Source of the DNA: Falsiroseomonas algicola
GTDB lineage: Bacteria > Pseudomonadota > Alphaproteobacteria > Acetobacterales > Acetobacteraceae
Assembly (NCBI RefSeq): GCF_011040385.1
Contig: NZ_JAAIKB010000005.1
Location: 310,001 to 374,000 of the forward strand
DNA length: 64,000 nucleotides
Direction: 5' to 3'
Part shown: piece after piece, positions 56,408 to 64,000 of the stretch
How positions within the stretch are numbered: position 1 is the first letter of the stretch
Layout of the letters: each line of letters opens with the position of its first letter
Translations under genes and position numbers: made by a program
Notes under the pieces: generated by a model
Databases searched by the model: none
Told to the model about the DNA's origin: nothing
What the model saw: the letters and a program-made list of their open reading frames with translations, nothing else

Positions 56408-56827
56408 ATGCCCGAACGCGAGGCGATCTTCCCCCCCGGCCGGCGCGCCCTCTATGACGCGCATGAGTATTCCGCGGCGATCCGGTCCGGGGACCTGCTC
56501 TTCGTCTCCGGCCAGGTGGGCAGCCGGGAGGATGGCTCGCCGGAGCCCGACTATGCGCGGCAGGTGGAGCGGGCCTTCGAGCGTGTGGAGGCGGTGCTGG
56601 CGGCGGCGGGCTGCACGATGCGGGACGTGGTGGACGTCACGAGCTTCCATACCGACCCGCCATCCCAGTTCGAGACCTTCATGGCGGTGCGCCGGCGCTT
56701 CATCGGCGACCCGCCCTATCCGAACTGGACGGCGGTGGGCGTGACCTGGCTGGCGGGCTTCGATGCCGAGATCAAGGTCATCGCCCGCATTCCGGCCGGG
56801 GACGCGCCGGCGCCATCGGCTGCCTGA
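56408..56827 (+). CDS. RidA/YjgF-family protein, TetR-controlled
   Basis: A 139-residue Rid protein with DLLFVSGQVGSREDGSPEPDY, QVERAFERVEAVLAAAGCTMRDVVDVTSFHTD and the C-terminal WLAGFDAEIKVIARIP. This resembles the Rid groups that act on other carbonyl or quorum-like compounds rather than RidA proper; the carboxylate-binding Arg region reads EIKVIAR. AAGGAG precedes the ATG. It is divergent from tetR across three operators and is probably the main target. Confidence 0.9.
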   Translation: MPEREAIFPPGRRALYDAHEYSAAIRSGDLLFVSGQVGSREDGSPEPDYARQVERAFERVEAVLAAAGCTMRDVVDVTSFHTDPPSQFETFMAVRRRFIGDPPYPNWTAVGVTWLAGFDAEIKVIARIPAGDAPAPSAA

Positions 56828-56832
56828 CGGAG

Positions 56833-56850
56833 GCCGGGGAGCGCCCCGGC
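56833..56850. terminator. Hairpin between the convergent ridA-like gene and cobB
   Basis: GCCGGGG-AGCG-CCCCGGC, a 7-bp GC stem followed by only TTC. It is a weak terminator candidate serving the RidA transcript, or a simple hairpin. Confidence 0.4.
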
Positions 56851-56851
56851 T

Positions 56852-57553
56852 TCAGCCCAGCAATCCGGCGACGAACTCCGGCACCAGCCGCGTCGCCGGG
56901 CCGTGCCGCGCTTCCTCGAACCGGCTCCGGCCCGCGCTGGGCTCCAGGTTGAGTTCGAGGGTGCGGGCGCGGCCCGCGACCTCCGCCACGAAGCCCGCTG
57001 CCGGATAGACATTCCCGGAGGTGCCGATGGAGACGAAGAGGTCGCAGGCATCGAGCGCGGCGCCGATGCGCTCCATCTGCATCGGCATCTCCCCGAACCA
57101 GACGATGTACGGGCGCATGCGGCCTGCCGTGCCGCAGGCGGGGCAGGGCGTGGCGGTGGAGAGGTCGTCGGTCCAGGCCTGCACGGCCTCGCAGGCCAGG
57201 CAGCGGACCTTCGCCAATTCCCCATGCATGGCGACCATGCGGCGTGATCCGGCGCGGGCATGCAGGTCATCGACGTTCTGCGTCACCAGCAGCAGCTCGC
57301 CCGGCCAGCGCGCATTGAGTTCGGCCAGCGCAAGATGGGCGGCGTTGGGGGCGATGGCGGGATCGCGGAGCTGGGCGCGGCGGGCGTTGTAGAAGGCGTG
57401 GACGCGGGCGGGGTCGCGGGCGAAGGCCTCGGGCGTCGCGACATCCTCGATCCGGACCTTGGACCAGAGGCCGTCCTTGTCGCGGAAGGTGGCGAGGCCG
57501 CTCTCCGCGGAGATGCCGGCGCCGGTGAGGATGACGATGTTTCTGGGCTTCAT
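56852..57553 (-). CDS. cobB: NAD-dependent protein deacylase, CobB-type sirtuin
   Basis: A 233-residue sirtuin. NAD-binding GAGISAESGLATFRDKDGLW (residues 11-30) and TQNVDDLH (91-98) are followed by catalytic His110 and the structural zinc cysteines 118, 121, 137 and 140. Tyr55 and Arg58 form the YxxR pair typical of class III members that remove succinyl and malonyl groups. It most likely regulates metabolic enzymes. It is divergent from the methyltransferase-HNH gene across 54 bases. Confidence 0.95.
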   Translation of the reverse strand: MKPRNIVILTGAGISAESGLATFRDKDGLWSKVRIEDVATPEAFARDPARVHAFYNARRAQLRDPAIAPNAAHLALAELNARWPGELLLVTQNVDDLHARAGSRRMVAMHGELAKVRCLACEAVQAWTDDLSTATPCPACGTAGRMRPYIVWFGEMPMQMERIGAALDACDLFVSIGTSGNVYPAAGFVAEVAGRARTLELNLEPSAGRSRFEEARHGPATRLVPEFVAGLLG

Positions 57554-57607
57554 CCGGCGACCGTAGCGCTTGGCGCGGGAGGCCCGAAAGGCGAGGCTGC
57601 GGCCGGG

Positions 57608-59311
57608 ATGGAATACGACACCGTCACCCCCTACCACCGCGGGTTCCGGGAGTTCACGGAGGCCTATGAGGCCTTCGGGTTCGAGGAGATCCACGCCGGC
57701 GCCATCCCCTTCCTGCCCGCCACGCCGGGGCTGGTGCTGGATGTCGGTGCCGGGTCCGGCCGCGATGCCGCCTGGTTCGCGGAGCGGGGGTGGGAGGTGG
57801 TGGCGGTGGAGCCCGCCGCCGGGATGCGGGAGGCCGCACGCGGCCTGCACCCCACCGCCGCCATCCGCTGGGTGGATGACCGGTTGCCGGCCTTGGCGGC
57901 GGTGCATCGGCTCGGGCTGCAATTCGACCTGGTCTGGGCCAGCGCGGTCTGGATGCATATGCCGCCGGCCGACCGCCCGCGGGCCATGCGCAAGCTGGCG
58001 ACGCTGCTCAAGCCCGGCGGGCGGCTGGTGGTGACGCTCCGCCACGGCCCCGCGCCGGAGGACCGACCCATGTGGCCGGTGGCGGCGGCGGAGGTGGAGC
58101 GGCTCGGCCTTGACCATGGCCTGGCGCTGCGCGTCGCGACGGAGCGGGTGGAGGACCGGCAGGGACGGGCGGGGGTGACGTGGCAGACCGTCATCTTCGA
58201 CCTGCCGGATGATGGCGGCGCGGCGCTGCCGCTGCTGCGGGGCGTGATCCTGCGGCAGGAGAAATCGGCCACCTACAAGCTCGCCTTGCTCCGCTGCCTG
58301 GCACGGATCGCCGATGCCTCGCCCAATGTGGCGCGGGAAGCGGGGGATTCGGTGCAGGTGCCGCTCGGCCTGGTGGCGCTGTTCTGGCTGCGCATGTTCA
58401 AGCCGCTGGTGGCGCGCCGCCTGCCGCAACTGCCCGGCGATCGGATGGGTTTCGTGCGGGACGCCTTCCGGGCGCTCGCGCCGCTGGCGCCGGCCGATCT
58501 GCGCCCCGGGGCGAGCTTCGGCGCGGAGACGGGGGCGGCACTGCGGATGGCGCTGGGCGATGCGGCGAAGGTCATCGCCACCATGCCCGCGACCCACCTG
58601 ACCTTCGCCGATGACACGCCGGTCTTCCCCACCGTCTATGGGCGCCTGCCGTTGGCCGCGGAGGGGCTGCGGCTGGACCAGGAGACGCTCTGGACCTACG
58701 GCGCCACCACGGTGCCGCTGACGGTCTGGCAGGCGCTGCGCCGGATGGCGGCCTGGATCGAGCCGATGCTGCTGGCGGAATGGGTGCGCCTGACCCAGGG
58801 CTATGCCGCCAGGGCGGGGCGCGTGGTGAGCACGGATGAGGTGCTGGCCGCGCTGCAATGGCTGGAGCCGGAGCGCGAGACGGGCTTCGTGCGCGGCCTG
58901 GTGGCGGATCGCCTGGCGCGCGGCGCGCCCGTGGACTGCGTCTGGACGGGGCAGCGGCTGCGGCCGGGCGCCATCGACATCGACCATTGCCTGCCCTGGT
59001 CCGCCTGGGCGTGCAACGACCTCTGGAACCTGCTGCCGGCCTCGGGCGTGGTGAACCGCAGCAAGGGCGGCCTGATCGTCGGCGCGAAGGCGCTGGAGGC
59101 GGCGCGGCCGCGCATCATCGGCTGGTGGGAGGAGGCGTATCTCGGCGCCGATCCCGCGCTGCGCGCGCGATTCGCGGAGGAGGCGCGCACCACGCTGCCC
59201 CTCGCGCAGGATCGCGATCCGGGGGTGGAGGAGCTGTTCGCGGCGCTGGATTTCCGCCGCCTGCGGCTGCGGCAGGAGACGCGGATGGCGGAGTGGCAGG
59301 GGCCGCGCTGA
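57608..59311 (+). CDS. Fusion of a SAM methyltransferase domain with an HNH-nuclease-like domain
   Basis: A 567-residue protein. Residues ~1-200 are a class-I methyltransferase: motif I VLDVGAGSGRDAAWFAERGWEVVAVEP, an acidic-loop WVDDRLP, then a FDLVWASAVWMHMPP segment typical of small-molecule enzymes. A middle helical region (about 205-430) begins GVILRQEKSATYKLALLRCL. The C-terminal part has an HNH-like core: Cys444, the Asp459-His460 pair (IDIDHCLPWS), Asn474 (DLWNLLP) and Asn483/Lys486 (VNRSKGG). ATG 57608 is chosen as the start of the methyltransferase homology; the frame is open 116 codons upstream, antisense to cobB. Function is unknown; nucleic-acid modification or defence is possible. 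Confidence 0.82.
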   Translation: MEYDTVTPYHRGFREFTEAYEAFGFEEIHAGAIPFLPATPGLVLDVGAGSGRDAAWFAERGWEVVAVEPAAGMREAARGLHPTAAIRWVDDRLPALAAVHRLGLQFDLVWASAVWMHMPPADRPRAMRKLATLLKPGGRLVVTLRHGPAPEDRPMWPVAAAEVERLGLDHGLALRVATERVEDRQGRAGVTWQTVIFDLPDDGGAALPLLRGVILRQEKSATYKLALLRCLARIADASPNVAREAGDSVQVPLGLVALFWLRMFKPLVARRLPQLPGDRMGFVRDAFRALAPLAPADLRPGASFGAETGAALRMALGDAAKVIATMPATHLTFADDTPVFPTVYGRLPLAAEGLRLDQETLWTYGATTVPLTVWQALRRMAAWIEPMLLAEWVRLTQGYAARAGRVVSTDEVLAALQWLEPERETGFVRGLVADRLARGAPVDCVWTGQRLRPGAIDIDHCLPWSAWACNDLWNLLPASGVVNRSKGGLIVGAKALEAARPRIIGWWEEAYLGADPALRARFAEEARTTLPLAQDRDPGVEELFAALDFRRLRLRQETRMAEWQGPR

Positions 59312-59391
59312 GGCCTGCCGAATCCGCTTCCCCGGCGGGGCCACGCCGCGCCATTGTTGGTAGATCGGAACGGATGGCGGGGGCCTGCCCC

Positions 59392-60206
59392 ATGATCGGA
59401 CGGCGCTTCTTCCTCGGTGGCTCCTGCCTGCTCTGCGGCTGCGCCGGCGCGGTGCACCAGGTGCCGGCGGTGACCGGCGCGCAGGTCGGCCTGGCGCAGG
59501 CGGAACTGGAGGAGGCCGGCGGCGCGCCACCGCGGCGCCCGATGCCGGAACGGCAGGCCCAGGCGATGATGCGCAGCGCGCTGGCGCGCATCCGGCCCGC
59601 CGCCACGCGGCTCTGCCAGGAGATGGCGGTGGGGGTCTGCCACTGGGAGGTCAGGACCAGCCGCGACCGCAGCCTGAATGCTGGCGCGGGGGGCGATGGC
59701 CGCATCGTCATCAACCAGGGCATCATGGAATACGCGGCGAATGAGGAGGAGGTGGCGCTCGTCATCGCGCATGAGATGGGGCACCACGCCGCCAACCATG
59801 TGGCCAGCAGCGCGGAGGCGCGGTCCGTCGGCAGCGCGATTGGCGCGGCGGTGATGGCGGCGGCGACCGTGGCGGCGGCGGCGGGTGGGCGTGTCGGCGC
59901 GCGATCGGCGCAGCGCAGCGTGCGGAGCGGCGCCAATCTCGGCGCGGCGGTCGGGCGGCTCGCCTTCTCCAAGGAGCAGGAGCGGGAGGCCGACTACCTG
60001 GCGGCGGCGATCCTGTACCGGGCGGGGCTCGACCTCGGGAAGGCGCGGGGATTCCTGGTGACCATGGCCCGGGTCTCCGGCCGGATGGAGACGGGGTTGT
60101 TCGACAGCCACCCGGCGGGGCCGGAGCGGATCGCGGGGTGGGACGAGGCGATGCGCGACCTCGCGCGCAGCAATGGCGCGCTGCGCCCCCGCGGCGGGGG
60201 GTGTAG
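59392..60206 (+). CDS. M48-family metalloprotease lipoprotein with apparent 3' frameshift
   Basis: A lipoprotein-type signal (IGRRFFLGGSCLLCGC) is followed by a metalloprotease domain with zinc motif HEMGHH (His127, Glu128, His131), third ligand region EREADYLAA (Glu199) and a DSHPAGPERI segment, as in BepA/LoiP-like envelope proteases. The literal frame has no stop here and runs on to 60708, antisense to the MFS gene. One extra G in the run of six G at 60196-60201 would end the protein at TAG 60204, one base before the MFS stop. The coordinates given assume that end. An in-frame ATG at 59374 is an alternative start. Confidence 0.78.
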
Positions 60207-61334
60207 CTACCGCCTGACCGGCAGCCGCCAGATCATCGCCGTCAGCGCGACGCCGAGGCCGACCAGCAGCCAGGGCACCACCCAGGGACCACCCGCGAGG
60301 TCCGCGCCCAGGCCGAGCGCGGCCGGGATGACGGCGACGCCGATGGTGGCCGCGGCGACCTGGAGGCCGACCGCCTGGGCGGCGTCGCCCGGCCCGACGC
60401 GGGCGGGGGTGCGGGCCATGACGGTCGGGAAGATCGGCGCCAGGGCGAGGGCGCAGACGGCGAGCGCCACCAGATCCGCGACGCCCAGCGCGAAGGCGAC
60501 CATCGCCAGCAGGGCGACGGGCGTCAGCAGCCGCAGCACGCGGTCGGCGCCGATGCGGTCCACGACGAAGCCCAGCGCCAAGCGGCCGCCGGTGAGCGCC
60601 GCGAAGAAGAGGGTGGCGGCGACCGCGCCCTCCGCCGGGGTGGCGCCGCGCGCGCCGGTCATGATGGTGGCGACCCATTGGCCGGCGCCGGCCTCGAGCC
60701 CCGTATAGAGGAAGAAGACCAGCACCTGCAGGCGGGCGACCGGGTTGCGCAGCACCGCCAGCGGGTTGGCGCGGGAGGCGGGGGGGCGGGGGGTGCCGTC
60801 CTCCCACCGCTTGCGCGTGGCGAGGAAGCAGAGGGTGAGGGCGCCGAGCGCCAGCGCCACGGCGGCGTAGCCCGCCTGCCAGCCGAAGCCCGCGGCCAGC
60901 AGCGCCGCCGCGGTGGCGGGGCCGAGGGTGGCGCCCACGCCCCAGAAGCCGTGCAGCCAGTTCATGTGGCCGGGCTTGAAGCGGGAGGCGGCGAAGAGGT
61001 TCATGGCGGAATCGACCGCGCCGCCCCCGAAGCCCGCCAGCACGGCCAGCGCGACGAAGCCCGCCCAGGGCGGCGCGAAGGCCTGGCCGCCGGCGGCCAG
61101 GGTTGTGGCGGCCAGGCTGCCCACCAGCACGCCGCCGATGCCCACGGCCGCGATCATCCGCGCCGTCAGCATCCCCGCCGCGACATAGCCCACCGCGACG
61201 GCCGCCAGCACCAGGCCGAGCGCGGCGTTCGGCACCTCGTAATGCGGGCGGAGCGAGGGCCAGAGGCTGCCCGGCATCGGGTCCGGGAGGCCGAGGCCGA
61301 TGAAGGCGAGGAAGGCGAGGGCGAGGAGGGGCAC
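60207..61334 (-). CDS. MFS transporter (12-helix, FucP/NarK-like group)
   Basis: A 375-residue inner-membrane protein. Helix 1 has GLGLPDPMPGSLWPSLR, then GGGAVDSAMNLFAASRF and HMNWLHGFWGVGATLGPATAAAL, a signature of MFS proteins related to sugar/FucP-like carriers. The C-terminal half repeats the pattern with FLYTGLEAGAGQWVATIM. The substrate is unknown. The start is GTG. It is convergent with the M48 gene and divergent from the rhodanese across about 100 bases. Confidence 0.9.
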   Translation of the reverse strand: MPLLALAFLAFIGLGLPDPMPGSLWPSLRPHYEVPNAALGLVLAAVAVGYVAAGMLTARMIAAVGIGGVLVGSLAATTLAAGGQAFAPPWAGFVALAVLAGFGGGAVDSAMNLFAASRFKPGHMNWLHGFWGVGATLGPATAAALLAAGFGWQAGYAAVALALGALTLCFLATRKRWEDGTPRPPASRANPLAVLRNPVARLQVLVFFLYTGLEAGAGQWVATIMTGARGATPAEGAVAATLFFAALTGGRLALGFVVDRIGADRVLRLLTPVALLAMVAFALGVADLVALAVCALALAPIFPTVMARTPARVGPGDAAQAVGLQVAAATIGVAVIPAALGLGADLAGGPWVVPWLLVGLGVALTAMIWRLPVRR

Positions 61335-61436
61335 GCGCCCGCCTACACCGGAACGGCCTCGCGCTCCACCATGCCCCCGGTTGCGCGGGGTGCGGCGCCA
61401 GGGGCAGGCTTGACCCTACAAGAGGGAGAAAGCGCC

Positions 61437-61817
61437 ATGCCATTGACGGTCAAGGACATGCTGGCCGCGGCGAATGCCGAGGTGCCGCGGATCGCGCCCG
61501 CGGACGCCGTGACGCTGGCGGAGGAGCCGGGCGTCCTGCTGCTGGATGTGCGCGATGCCGCGGAAGTGAAGGCGAGCGGCAAGGCCGCCGGGGCGCTCGC
61601 CGTCAGCCGGGGGCTGGTGGAGTTCCGCGCCGATCCGGACAGCCCGATGCACGACCCCACGCTGAAGCAGGCCAGCACGATCCTGGTCTACTGCGCCTCC
61701 GGCGGGCGATCCGCGCTGGTGGGCAAGACGCTGAAGGACATGGGCTATGGCGATGTCCGGAACCTCGGCGGGTTCAAGGACTGGGTCGAGGCGGGCGGCC
61801 CGGTGGAGCCGGGGTAG
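61437..61817 (+). CDS. Rhodanese-like domain protein
   Basis: A 126-residue single-domain protein. The CH2A-like motif LLLDVRDAAEVKASGKAAGAL and the active-site loop with Cys86 (YCASGGRSA) are intact, so sulfur transfer or another thiol-phosphate role is possible. AGAGGGAGA precedes the ATG. No sulfur-metabolism gene is adjacent. Confidence 0.93.
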   Translation: MPLTVKDMLAAANAEVPRIAPADAVTLAEEPGVLLLDVRDAAEVKASGKAAGALAVSRGLVEFRADPDSPMHDPTLKQASTILVYCASGGRSALVGKTLKDMGYGDVRNLGGFKDWVEAGGPVEPG

Positions 61818-61872
61818 CTGTTTCATGCCCCCAAGTGGCGGGCGCGGCCCCCGGCCGCTTGCCTTCGCCGCC

Positions 61873-61922
61873 TAGAGCAATATGCGTTCAGATGGCATCA
61901 TCTAAACGCATTTCTTGCTCTA
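61873..61922. repeat. TAGAGCA-type intergenic hairpin 1
   Basis: TAGAGCAATATGCGTT-CAGATG pairs imperfectly with CATCT-AAACGCAT-TTCTTGCTCTA around GCAT. It carries the TAGAGCA...TGCTCTA ends characteristic of a repeat family seen in several alphaproteobacteria. Confidence 0.75.
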
Positions 61923-61935
61923 GATTCAAATACTT

Positions 61936-61977
61936 CTAGAGCACGAGCTGCGTTCACCTGAACGCAGCGTGCTCTAG
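61936..61977. repeat. TAGAGCA-type intergenic hairpin 2
   Basis: CTAGAGCAC-GAGC-TGCGTTCA pairs with TGAACGCA-GCG-TGCTCTAG around CC. It has the same ends and GCGTTCA core as hairpin 1, 13 bases away, so the two form a paired unit in the 221-base gap between the rhodanese and the convergent HbpS-like gene. Confidence 0.75.
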
Positions 61978-62038
61978 GCGGCGGCGCCCGTTCGGGCGCT
62001 CGGACGGGCCAGGTGGCCGGTCCGCCATGGGCATGGCC

Positions 62039-62506
62039 TCAGGCCGCGTCGCCGGTGTCGGGCACCAGGCCCGCGGCCTGGATGCCGGCGACGGCGCAGA
62101 CCTCGTCCTTGTCGGAGGCATCGCCGGAGACGCCGACGGCGCCGAGCACGGCGCCATCGGGGCCGCGGACCAGCACGCCGCCCGGCACCGGCACGGCGCG
62201 GCCGCCGGCGAGGTCCGACAGCGCGTTCATGAAGCCCGGCATGGCGGTGGAGCGGCGGGCGAGCTCGCGCGACCCGAAGCCCAGCGCCATGGCGCCGAAG
62301 GCCTTGCCCCAGGCGATGTCGGGGCGGAGCAGGCTGCACCCATCCTCCCGCAACGCGGCCTTCAGGTGGCCGCCGGCATCGAGCACGACGACCGTCAGCG
62401 GCGCCAGGCCGAGTTCGCGACCCTTGGCGAGTGTCGCATCGACGATGGTGCGGGCGGCGGCGGCGGTGATGCCGTGCTGGAAGCCGGCGGGGGCGGTGTT
62501 GCTCAT
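62039..62506 (-). CDS. GlcG/HbpS-family (DUF336) protein
   Basis: A 155-residue protein with LAPLTVVVLDAGGHLKAALREDGCSLLRPDIAWGKAFGA and PVPGGVLVRGPDGAVLGAVGVSGDASDKDE, the signature of the GlcG/HbpS fold. Some members bind heme and others lie beside glycolate oxidase, so the function is open. ATG 62506 gives the usual length. There is no signal peptide. Confidence 0.92.
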   Translation of the reverse strand: MSNTAPAGFQHGITAAAARTIVDATLAKGRELGLAPLTVVVLDAGGHLKAALREDGCSLLRPDIAWGKAFGAMALGFGSRELARRSTAMPGFMNALSDLAGGRAVPVPGGVLVRGPDGAVLGAVGVSGDASDKDEVCAVAGIQAAGLVPDTGDAA

Positions 62507-62567
62507 GCGCGTGTTCTCCGGTGGTGCCGCTGTCTGCGGTCTCCGGCGGGCGCTGTGAAGGGGGACC

Positions 62568-64000
62568 TCAGCGGATCGGCAATTCCAGGGGGTTCGACCG
62601 GCTGCCATCGGCGAAGACGGCGGTCAGGATCAGCAGCCGCGCATTGGCGGGGGCCTGCATCTCCACCACCGCACGCGGCGGGTCGCCGGCCAGCAGCACC
62701 TCATCCGGCACGCCGACGGGCACCACGCGGGGGCGCCGTTCGGCGTCGGTCGCCCATTCGATGGCGATCAGCCCGGCACGCAGATGCCCGGCGACCGCGA
62801 AGTTGTTGAGCCTTCCGCCGGAAAGTCGCCCCGGCGCGTAGTTGGCGAAGGTGCCCTGGCGCTGGAGGGTGCGCTGCGCCTGGTCGCGGATCGCCTGGGC
62901 GGGGTCGAAGGTCACCGCCACTTCCGGCGCCATCACGCCGTCCCGGTCGATGTAGCGGAAGCGCATGGGCTGCACGCGCCAGGGGCGGTTCATGCGGAGC
63001 GTCGGCGCCGGTTCGCCGGCGCGCTGCGCGACCTCCGCCCAGACCGCGCCTTCGGCATCCGTGCCGCGGAGGAACTGGACGGAGGTCGCGGGCTCCGGCG
63101 CCTGCACGCGCAGCAGGATGGGCTGGTTGGGGGTGCCGGGGGGCGGTGGCACGGCGGTCAGCGTCAGGCGGCGCTGCGAGACCTCCCGCGTCCAGGACAG
63201 GGCCAGCATCTCCTCCTGCAGCCGGGCGACGGCGCCCTGGTGGAGGAAGCGGGCGGCGAAGGCGGGCAGGCGGTCCTCATCCTCGAAGGCGGCGATCAGC
63301 GCCGCGATCCGGCCGGCCATGGCGATGGTCGGGCCCTGGGGGAGGGAGGCGGCGATGAGGGAGCGCGCCAGCGCCGCCACGGCCAGCAGCGCCTCCGGAT
63401 CCTGGTCCACGATCCGGGTCAGGGCGGCGATGCGCTCGGGCCCCTCCGGCAGCGCCATCGCCTCAGCATGGTCGCGGAAGGCGGCGGAGAGGTTGGCGGG
63501 CAGGGCGGAGAGGATCTCCCGCACCGCGGGCAGGCCGGCGGCCATCAGACCGTCATGCAGCAGCAGGGCGTCGGGGCGCGGATCGGCGGAACGCCGGATC
63601 GATTCGGCCAGCGCCCGGGCGGCGAGCACGGGTTCGTCCCGCATGCGCAGCAGGGTGGCGTTGTAGAGGTATTCGTCGGCCGAGGCGGGGCGGGGGCGGA
63701 GCGGCGGCTGATCCTGGTCCAGCGCGGCACGCAACTCCTCCAGCGCCGCGACGTCGTGGCGGGGCTCCCCGAACCAGGAATCCTGCCTTGCGGCGATGGC
63801 GGAGGAGAGGCTGCCGAGCACCCCGCGCTGCACGCCGATGAGGGACTGGAGCCCGGCGAGGAGCAGGAAGCCCAGCAGCAGCACCGCGGCGACGGCCATG
63901 ATGCCATGCGGCCAGGACGCTTCCCGCTTCATCCGCGCCAAGGCAAGGCCGGCGCCGAGGCCGAGGGCGGCCAGGCCCGCGAGGATGAAGGTGGCGGGCA
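62568..64000 (-). CDS. Membrane-anchored protein of unknown function, 5' end at or beyond window edge
   Basis: The frame is open to the right edge; the last visible codons before the edge read PATFILAGLAALGLGAGLALARMK, a membrane helix, and the codon at the edge is xTG, so the start may lie exactly there. A second helix (GIMAVAAVLLLGFLLLAGLQ) follows. The rest is a helical, TPR-like region with Ala-rich pairs (LRMRDEPVLAARALAESIRR) and then a beta-rich domain (about the last 190 residues) containing LRVQAPEPATSVQFLRGTD. No named family was recognised. Confidence 0.75.
   Translation of the reverse strand, partial: PATFILAGLAALGLGAGLALARMKREASWPHGIMAVAAVLLLGFLLLAGLQSLIGVQRGVLGSLSSAIAARQDSWFGEPRHDVAALEELRAALDQDQPPLRPRPASADEYLYNATLLRMRDEPVLAARALAESIRRSADPRPDALLLHDGLMAAGLPAVREILSALPANLSAAFRDHAEAMALPEGPERIAALTRIVDQDPEALLAVAALARSLIAASLPQGPTIAMAGRIAALIAAFEDEDRLPAFAARFLHQGAVARLQEEMLALSWTREVSQRRLTLTAVPPPPGTPNQPILLRVQAPEPATSVQFLRGTDAEGAVWAEVAQRAGEPAPTLRMNRPWRVQPMRFRYIDRDGVMAPEVAVTFDPAQAIRDQAQRTLQRQGTFANYAPGRLSGGRLNNFAVAGHLRAGLIAIEWATDAERRPRVVPVGVPDEVLLAGDPPRAVVEMQAPANARLLILTAVFADGSRSNPLELPIR

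Noticed and set aside
56852-59311. A SIR2-HNH defence system made of cobB and the methyltransferase-HNH gene
   Set aside because: The sirtuin has the zinc cysteines and YxxR pair of ordinary deacylases and is divergently transcribed. Adjacency alone does not make a system.

Overview
The window is about 71% GC chromosomal DNA and reads as an alphaproteobacterium of the Acetobacteraceae, most like Roseomonas. This rests on general character rather than a database match: dense, GC-rich coding DNA, ATGA/GTGA overlaps between neighbouring genes, Bug/TctC-type binding proteins scattered without their transporters, a MutT-like protein with an attached GNAT domain, and an ileS-lspA-DUF3035 cluster. 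Most of the 64 kb is ordinary chromosome. No rRNA, tRNA, insertion sequence, prophage or CRISPR array was seen.

Layout. 1-2.0 kb: the end of a flagellar cluster (fliK 3' part, flgD). 2.0-6.8 kb: pgi, divergent from a large hybrid sensor kinase. 6.8-10.8 kb: a catabolic run with an SDR oxidoreductase, homogentisate dioxygenase (hmgA), a GntR/UTRA regulator and a Bug binding protein. 10.8-13.3 kb: recX-azlC-azlD on the minus strand and a divergent ABC-2 permease. 13.5-14.6 kb: two exported proteins sharing a repeat, closed by a terminator. 14.7-16.9 kb: argD-argF. 17.0-20.5 kb: two tandem chemoreceptors with almost identical signalling domains. 20.5-24.7 kb: a polytopic GT-C-like membrane protein and a pair of M16 proteases. 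24.7-25.2 kb: a repeat-rich gap. 25.2-31.3 kb: ileS, lspA, DUF3035 lipoprotein, hslO, a lipoprotein and a RidA protein.

31.3-34.7 kb holds the most unusual gene: about 1,140 residues built almost wholly of an octapeptide repeat (L-[ST]-[ST]-x-Q-[ILV]-x-A), roughly 139 copies. 34.8-42.9 kb: a Bug protein coupled to a degenerate M28-like peptidase, folE, a vapB-vapC-cinA-like coupled cluster, a GNAT-Nudix fusion, and ppiC-argJ. 43.2-49.0 kb: secA, a secreted aspartate-rich repeat protein, an MFS exporter and accA. 49.1-54.7 kb: two more Bug proteins, and an SBP_bac_3 protein whose 5' end overlaps head-to-head with a second hybrid kinase.

54.9-57.6 kb: a trypsin-like protease coupled to a TetR regulator, three near-identical TetR operators, a divergent RidA protein, and a CobB sirtuin. 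57.6-64 kb: an unusual methyltransferase-HNH fusion, an M48 metalloprotease that appears frameshifted, an MFS protein, a rhodanese, a TAGAGCA-type hairpin repeat pair, a GlcG/HbpS-like protein, and a membrane-anchored protein of unknown function running off the right edge.

The strongest candidates for undescribed biology are the octapeptide-repeat protein and the methyltransferase-HNH fusion. Secondary leads are the three-operator TetR/RidA/protease module, triloop palindromes scattered between genes, and an AT-rich element present in two distant gaps in opposite orientation.
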